Part shown: in pieces, positions 57,729 through 64,000 of the stretch
Position numbering within the stretch: position 1 is the stretch's first letter
How the letters are laid out: the number at the start of each line of letters is the position of its first letter
NCBI RefSeq assembly: GCF_003144535.1
Contig: NZ_PHFJ01000002.1
Location: 124,001-188,000 of the forward strand
DNA from: Proteus penneri
GTDB taxonomy: Bacteria > Pseudomonadota > Gammaproteobacteria > Enterobacterales > Enterobacteriaceae
DNA length: 64,000 bases
Direction: 5' to 3'
Notes under the pieces: generated by a model
What the model saw: the letters and a program-made list of their open reading frames with translations, nothing else
The model's database searches: none
What the model was told of the DNA's origin: nothing
Made by a program: the position numbers and the translations under genes

Positions 57729-58496
57729 TTAGTTGTCTGGTAAATTGGCAGAACACACTTCGCAATGTGGGTTTTTGGGTAATTTGAACTCACGAAATTG
57801 CATTCGCATTGCGTCAAACATCAATACCTTACCATGCAAATTTTCACCGTAGCCAGTAAGTAACTTTATTGCTTCAACAGCTTGTAATGTACCAATAGTA
57901 CCCACAACAGGTGCCATTATGCCTGCTTCAACACAACTTAAAGCGTTATCGCCAAAAAGATGGCTCAAGCAACGATAGCAAGGTTCGTCATCTTGGTAAG
58001 TGAATACGCTGATTTGACCTTCCATTCGAATAGCTGCACCAGATACTAGCGGTTTTTTCTGATGAAAGCAGAGGCGATTAAGTTGCTCGCGTACTGCCAC
58101 ATTATCCGTACAGTCCATTACGATATTATGTTGGCTAATAAGTTTAGCTAAAGCCTCATCTTCAAGTAATGCATCAACGGTTTCTATTGTGACATGAGGA
58201 TTAATTGCTTCTAATGTTGCTTTTGCAGAGAGCACTTTGGGTTGCCCAATCGTCGCATCACGATGAAGAATTTGGCGCTGAAGATTAGAAAGGGAAACTG
58301 TATCAAAGTCTAATAATGTGAGTTTTCCTACACCTGCAGCTGTAAGATATTGCGAAGCACTACATCCTAAGCCACCTGCACCAACAATCAAAACAGAGGC
58401 ACTTTTCAGCGCCTCTTGGCCATCAAAATCAAAACCCCTTAATACAATCTGGCGATTGTAGCGCAGTGTTTCTTCATCGGTTAATTCGATACTCAT
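57729..58496 (-). CDS. moeB: MoeB, molybdopterin-synthase adenylyltransferase
   Basis: MoeB adenylates the MoaD C-terminal glycine so that it can be sulfurated. The E1-like 255-residue protein shows the ATP-binding VGAGGLGCSASQYL, DFDTVSLSNLQRQ, MDCTDN and two zinc-binding CxxC pairs (CYRC and CEVC). ATG 58496 (MSIELTDEE) is the start, four bases after moeA. Its substrate MoaD is encoded at 30716-30961. Confidence 0.95.
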   Translation of the reverse strand: MSIELTDEETLRYNRQIVLRGFDFDGQEALKSASVLIVGAGGLGCSASQYLTAAGVGKLTLLDFDTVSLSNLQRQILHRDATIGQPKVLSAKATLEAINPHVTIETVDALLEDEALAKLISQHNIVMDCTDNVAVREQLNRLCFHQKKPLVSGAAIRMEGQISVFTYQDDEPCYRCLSHLFGDNALSCVEAGIMAPVVGTIGTLQAVEAIKLLTGYGENLHGKVLMFDAMRMQFREFKLPKNPHCEVCSANLPDN

Positions 58497-58500
58497 AAAA

Positions 58501-59742
58501 CTATTCACTTTTTAGTAGAGAATTAAATAGCTCGATTGTGACCGTTTCACCCGCTGCCACTTTACCGCGCTCACGTTCTAAGACAATAAAGCAGTTAGCG
58601 ACACTAAAGGAGCTGTAAACGTGTGAGCCTTGGTGACCAGAAGTGTCTACTTGCCATATACCCTCCGCATTAATACTTGCGATACCACGTTGAAAATCAA
58701 GACGACCCACGGATTTTTTCAATGGAGATTGTGCAATAGCTTGGAAACGTTGTGGTGCTTTCCAATGGCTAAATCCTGATAAACGAGCGATTAAAGGTTG
58801 GACTAATTGGTAGAATGTCACAGTTGCCGAGACTGGGTTACCCGGCAAACCGCAGAACCACGCATTGTGCAGATGACCAAAGGCAAAAGGTTTGCCTGGT
58901 TTAATCGCTAATTTCCAAAAACCAATTTCACCAATTTCATCAAGAATTTGTTTGGTGTAATCGGCTTCGCCCACAGAAACACCACCACTGCTGATCACTA
59001 AATCTGCTTCTTGATCAGCCTTTTTAAAAGTTTCACGCAGTTTTTCCGGTGAATCAGGAATAACACCTAAATCTAAGACTTCACATCCTAGTTTTTCAAG
59101 CATTAAACGTACCGCAAAGCGGTTGGTATCATAAATTTGGCCTGCTTTTAATGGCTGACCAATGGTTTGTAATTCATCACCTGTTGAGAAAACGGCAACT
59201 TTTAAACGTCGATAAACCGGTACAGAGGCGATCCCTAAAGAGGCGATTAATGGCAATTGTGCTGTTGAGAGCTTAGTGCCAGCAGGTAATACAATATCAT
59301 TTTCTTTAATATCTTCACCAATACGGCGAATATTTTGGCCTTTCTTAGCGGGTTGTGAAAAACGAATACCATGTTCAGTGACTTCTGCTTCTTCTTGCAT
59401 AATGACAGTATCAACACCAGCAGGAACCATTGCCCCTGTCATAATGCGTACACACTGACCAGCAGGAAGCTCTCCTTCAAAAGGAATACCAGCGAATGAT
59501 TTTCCTGCCACTGGAAGAGGAGTTTGGGGAGCTAAGTCAGCGTAACGAAGTCCATAACCATCCATTGCAGAATTATCAAAAGGCGGAACATTTAGTGGAG
59601 ATGTAATATTTTCACTTAAGATATAATCGGCTGCATTATTTAATGGGATGTTAAGGGTATCGGTAATTGCCAGCGGTTTTTCAAGTAGTTTTTCTAGCGC
59701 TTCATCAAGAGATAATAAACCGCTCACGTGACATTGACTCAT
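58501..59742 (-). CDS. moeA: MoeA, molybdopterin molybdotransferase
   Basis: MoeA inserts molybdate into adenylated molybdopterin. The protein has about 413 residues from ATG 59742 ([14 protein letters not shown] is seven bases upstream, and an adjacent ATG at 59745 is possible). Landmarks are [33 protein letters not shown], the [14 protein letters not shown] motif, and KPGKPFAFG with GLPGNPVSA. It is first of the moeAB operon, divergent from the ybfB-like transporter. Confidence 0.95.
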   Translation of the reverse strand: MSQCHVSGLLSLDEALEKLLEKPLAITDTLNIPLNNAADYILSENITSPLNVPPFDNSAMDGYGLRYADLAPQTPLPVAGKSFAGIPFEGELPAGQCVRIMTGAMVPAGVDTVIMQEEAEVTEHGIRFSQPAKKGQNIRRIGEDIKENDIVLPAGTKLSTAQLPLIASLGIASVPVYRRLKVAVFSTGDELQTIGQPLKAGQIYDTNRFAVRLMLEKLGCEVLDLGVIPDSPEKLRETFKKADQEADLVISSGGVSVGEADYTKQILDEIGEIGFWKLAIKPGKPFAFGHLHNAWFCGLPGNPVSATVTFYQLVQPLIARLSGFSHWKAPQRFQAIAQSPLKKSVGRLDFQRGIASINAEGIWQVDTSGHQGSHVYSSFSVANCFIVLERERGKVAAGETVTIELFNSLLKSE

Positions 59743-59961
59743 CATATACTCCAAGATCTATCTAAATGTTCTGTTTTATTTCATGATACTAATCTATCAC
59801 GATGAGCATCATCATGTCAGAGATCATCTTGTGACTAGAAAGAAATGAAACGTATTATTGCAAAAATGTTAACTGTCTGGGGTTAATATGTTGCTTGTTC
59901 TGTTATTAATGAACAGCACATTTAAAATGTATAAAACGATAAAACAAAATAATGGATATCA

Positions 59962-61125
59962 ATGAATACTTCAAATCACCAAAGTCATTCAGCGCAAGCT
60001 TTTCATATCGCGTTTAGTGGTTTTCTTGCTTTAGTTGTTGCAATGGGGATAGGACGCTTTACTTTTACACCACAAGTGCCGTTGATGATTGCAGAATATC
60101 AATTAACGCTGACAAGTGCGGGGATTGTCGCTGCATTTAATTATCTTGGTTATCTTGCTGGCTCCTATGACGCGATGAAAGCCGTTAAAGGTGTGGGATA
60201 TCGCTTGTGGGCTGGTCTTTGGGGGGCGGTGATAATTACGCTACTGTCTGCATGTTTAAATGATGCATTTACACACAGTATTGCACGCTTTTTTATTGGC
60301 TGGGCAAGTGGTTGGACGTTAGTGCTAGTGGCTTCATGGGCAAACGAATTACTCGCTCGTCTTAATCGACCGGCATTAAGCGTTGCTGTTTATGCAGGAA
60401 CAGGCGCAGGCATATTTATTAGTGGTATTCTTGCTGTGTTAATTATGAAATGGCAAATGAGCGCGACGGCGGGATGGTTAATTTATGGTTCACTTGCTTT
60501 TATTTGTGCAATATATGTCAGTTATCACCTTCCTAAACCTTGGGCGATGAGTCGAGAAGAAGTAAAAGTTGCACCTTTAACACTGACACCAGCAATGAAA
60601 AAGTTAATTTGGGGTTATACCTTTGCGGGGTTTGGTTATATTTTACCAGCTACATTTCTTTCTCAAATGGCGGCAGAACGCTTTCCAGGAAGCTTAATTG
60701 CGCAATTTGTTTGGCCTGTATTCGGTGCTTCTGCTGCATTATGTATTGGGATCGCTATTTTAACGCGTAATGTATTAAATACACAGTTACGTTTAGCTAT
60801 TACGCTTTGGTTACAAGCATTAGGTATTTTGATTGCAGAGTGGCTCCCGACAATAACAGGGCTTGCGATTGGCGCTTTCTTAATTGGTGGCGGTCTTATG
60901 TGTGCAGTACAACTGGCTTTTTTACGAGGTAGAGAATTAGCGCCCGATCACGGGCGTTATATGGCGGGTTTACTCACCACTTTTTATGCTATTGGGCAAT
61001 TAGTTGGCCCTGTCATTTCTTCGCTTTCAACGGCATTAACCGGAAAATTAGAACCTGCACTTTATGTCGCCTTTATTGTGTTGATCATCGGTGGTTTTCT
61101 GGTGTGTTTAAAAGAGAAAAATTAG
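59962..61125 (+). CDS. YbfB/YjiJ family major facilitator transporter
   Basis: The 387-residue inner-membrane protein has about 12 spans. The diagnostic GIGRFTFTPQVPLM near the N-terminus, AAFNYLGYLAGSY and RGRELAPDHGRYMAGLLTTFYAIGQLVGP match the YbfB/YjiJ MFS family. The substrate is unknown. It stands alone between moeA and folE; the ribosome binding site is weak (TGGATA). Confidence 0.85.
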   Translation: MNTSNHQSHSAQAFHIAFSGFLALVVAMGIGRFTFTPQVPLMIAEYQLTLTSAGIVAAFNYLGYLAGSYDAMKAVKGVGYRLWAGLWGAVIITLLSACLNDAFTHSIARFFIGWASGWTLVLVASWANELLARLNRPALSVAVYAGTGAGIFISGILAVLIMKWQMSATAGWLIYGSLAFICAIYVSYHLPKPWAMSREEVKVAPLTLTPAMKKLIWGYTFAGFGYILPATFLSQMAAERFPGSLIAQFVWPVFGASAALCIGIAILTRNVLNTQLRLAITLWLQALGILIAEWLPTITGLAIGAFLIGGGLMCAVQLAFLRGRELAPDHGRYMAGLLTTFYAIGQLVGPVISSLSTALTGKLEPALYVAFIVLIIGGFLVCLKEKN

Positions 61126-61278
61126 GCTTAATCTAAAAATAGTTCATACAAAAATGCAATAAGTTCATAACGAAAAATGCGGTATCGCTGGATAATGTGA
61201 TTCATGTCATCTAAAGTGTAGGCTGTTGTCGCTGACAGCGAAACAGATACTTAATTAATGTGTTTATCGGAGAGTCCA

Positions 61279-61938
61279 ATGTCATCATTAAGTAAAGAGG
61301 CGCAATGGGTGCACGCTGCGTTAGTTGAACGCGGTTTAGAAACGCCTCTTCGTGAATCAAAGCTATCTCCAAGTGAGAGTAAACAGCAAATTGAACATCA
61401 TATGACAGAAGTGATGAAGCTGTTAAATCTGGATTTAAGCGACGATAGTTTAGCTGAAACGCCTCGTCGTATTGCTAAAATGTATGTTGATGAAATTTTC
61501 TCAGGATTGGATTATCACAACTTCCCAAAAATCACACTAATTGAAAATAAAATGCAAGTTGATGAGATGGTGACAGTACGAGATATCACATTAACCAGTA
61601 CTTGCGAACATCACTTTGTTACTATTGATGGCAAGGCGATTGTGGCTTATATACCAAAAGATAAAGTGATTGGTTTATCAAAAATTAATCGTATTGTGCA
61701 ATTTTTTGCTCAACGCCCTCAAGTTCAAGAACGCTTAACACAGCAAATTCTTATCGCATTACAAACATTACTAGGCACAAAAAATGTGGCTGTTTCTATT
61801 GATGCGGTTCACTATTGTGTTAAAGCTCGTGGTATTCGTGATGCAACAAGTGCAACTACAACAACCTCGTTAGGTGGGTTATTTAAATCAAGTCAAAATA
61901 CGCGTCAGGAATTTTTACGCGCTGTTCGTCACCTTTGA
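61279..61938 (+). CDS. folE: FolE, GTP cyclohydrolase I
   Basis: The enzyme opens GTP to dihydroneopterin triphosphate at the start of folate synthesis. It has 219 residues from ATG 61279 ([12 protein letters not shown]) with GGAGAG six bases upstream; the earlier ATG at 61258 is poorer. Zinc ligands are in TCEHHF and [30 protein letters not shown] is fully conserved. It is next to yeiB, as in E. coli. Confidence 0.97.
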   Translation: MSSLSKEAQWVHAALVERGLETPLRESKLSPSESKQQIEHHMTEVMKLLNLDLSDDSLAETPRRIAKMYVDEIFSGLDYHNFPKITLIENKMQVDEMVTVRDITLTSTCEHHFVTIDGKAIVAYIPKDKVIGLSKINRIVQFFAQRPQVQERLTQQILIALQTLLGTKNVAVSIDAVHYCVKARGIRDATSATTTTSLGGLFKSSQNTRQEFLRAVRHL

Positions 61939-61950
61939 GATTTCAAATAA

Positions 61951-63839
<1,889 letters not shown>

Positions 63840-63909
63840 TTAATGACGCAAATAAAGAATGACTTTCATAATGCGTAAGGCTACTTGAGCAGGAATAGGG
63901 AAGCAAGAA

Positions 63910-63943
63910 AAAAGCGCCTCATATTAAGTAATGACGCGCTTTT
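63910..63943 (-). terminator. terminator of the gene at the right edge
   Basis: AAAAGCGC (63910-63917) pairs with GCGCTTTT (63936-63943). On the minus strand the stem is followed by TTTTTTC. Confidence 0.7.
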
Positions 63944-63967
63944 CAGAATGGTACTTAGTGTTTCAAG

Positions 63968-64000
63968 CTATTTAGAACGAGGTTCTTTTGTAAATACGGT
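63968..64000 (-). CDS. C-terminal end of an unidentified gene running off the window
   Basis: The minus strand is open from 64000 to TAG 63968-63970, encoding TVFTKEPRSK at its end. A terminator follows 25 bases later, which supports a real gene. Ten residues are too few to name it. Confidence 0.4.
   Translation of the reverse strand, partial: TVFTKEPRSK

Noticed and set aside
61223-61238. CTG-N10-CAG sequence upstream of folE, possible LexA box
   Set aside because: The centre (TTGTCGCTGA) is not AT-rich and folE is not an SOS gene; it is better seen as a short hairpin or chance.

Overview
The window looks like chromosome of a low-GC enterobacterium in the Morganellaceae, most likely Proteus or a close relative. 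The basis is strong protein similarity to, and gene order shared with, Escherichia coli (modEF-acrZ-modABC-ybhA-pgl, bioA/bioBFCD-uvrB, ybhK-moa-ybhL, ybhRSFG-cecR-rhlE-dusC, dps-rhtA, folE-yeiB-sanA), in AT-rich DNA with AT-rich codon use. Names come from recalled family sequences; no database search was run.

Region 1 (1-12951) is the accessory part. The left edge holds modF on the minus strand, broken by an in-frame amber codon (230-232) just before the second ATP-binding domain. modE, normally directly upstream of modF, lies about 11.8 kb away at 12952. The DNA between them is a very AT-rich contact-dependent inhibition (CDI) island: cdiB, a 1788-residue cdiA with a C-terminal nuclease-like toxin, its immunity gene, then about 4 kb of orphan modules. 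These comprise a SUKH immunity gene, duplicated and truncated pieces, a toxin fragment followed by a frameshifted cdiI, and a cdiI copy split by a different toxin/immunity cassette. Several unrecognised small genes are also present. It reads like a recombining store of toxin/immunity specificities.

Region 2 (12952-31424) is a molybdenum and biotin block. modE (regulator), acrZ and modABC (molybdate uptake) are followed by ybhA, pgl, the divergent biotin operon (bioA / bioBFCD with a BirA operator), uvrB with a LexA box, a DUF1266 gene, yvcK, and moaACDE behind a molybdenum-cofactor riboswitch. ModE-type inverted repeats occur twice before modA and once before moaA, so uptake and cofactor synthesis are probably co-regulated. 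moeAB lie further on (57.7-59.7 kb).

Region 3 (31619-42504) holds ybhL, the ybhRSFG drug/solute exporter with its TetR regulator cecR, rhlE, dusC, a GlsB/YmgE-type membrane protein, sseA and a small membrane protein. Region 4 (42761-50186) is a less familiar group: a DcuC transporter, a cystathionine-beta-lyase-like enzyme, a fumarase-superfamily lyase, an MmgE/PrpD protein, a FabZ-like hotdog protein lacking the catalytic His, and an LrhA/HexA-type regulator. This resembles a catabolic cluster for a succinyl-substituted amino acid or thiol, but the substrate is inference.

Region 5 (50438-64000) holds dinG, dps, rhtA, a LOG-family hydrolase with a GNAT acetyltransferase, an amidohydrolase, moeBA, a YbfB-type transporter, folE, yeiB, sanA and the tail of one more gene at the right edge. 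No tRNA, rRNA, insertion sequence or CRISPR array was seen.
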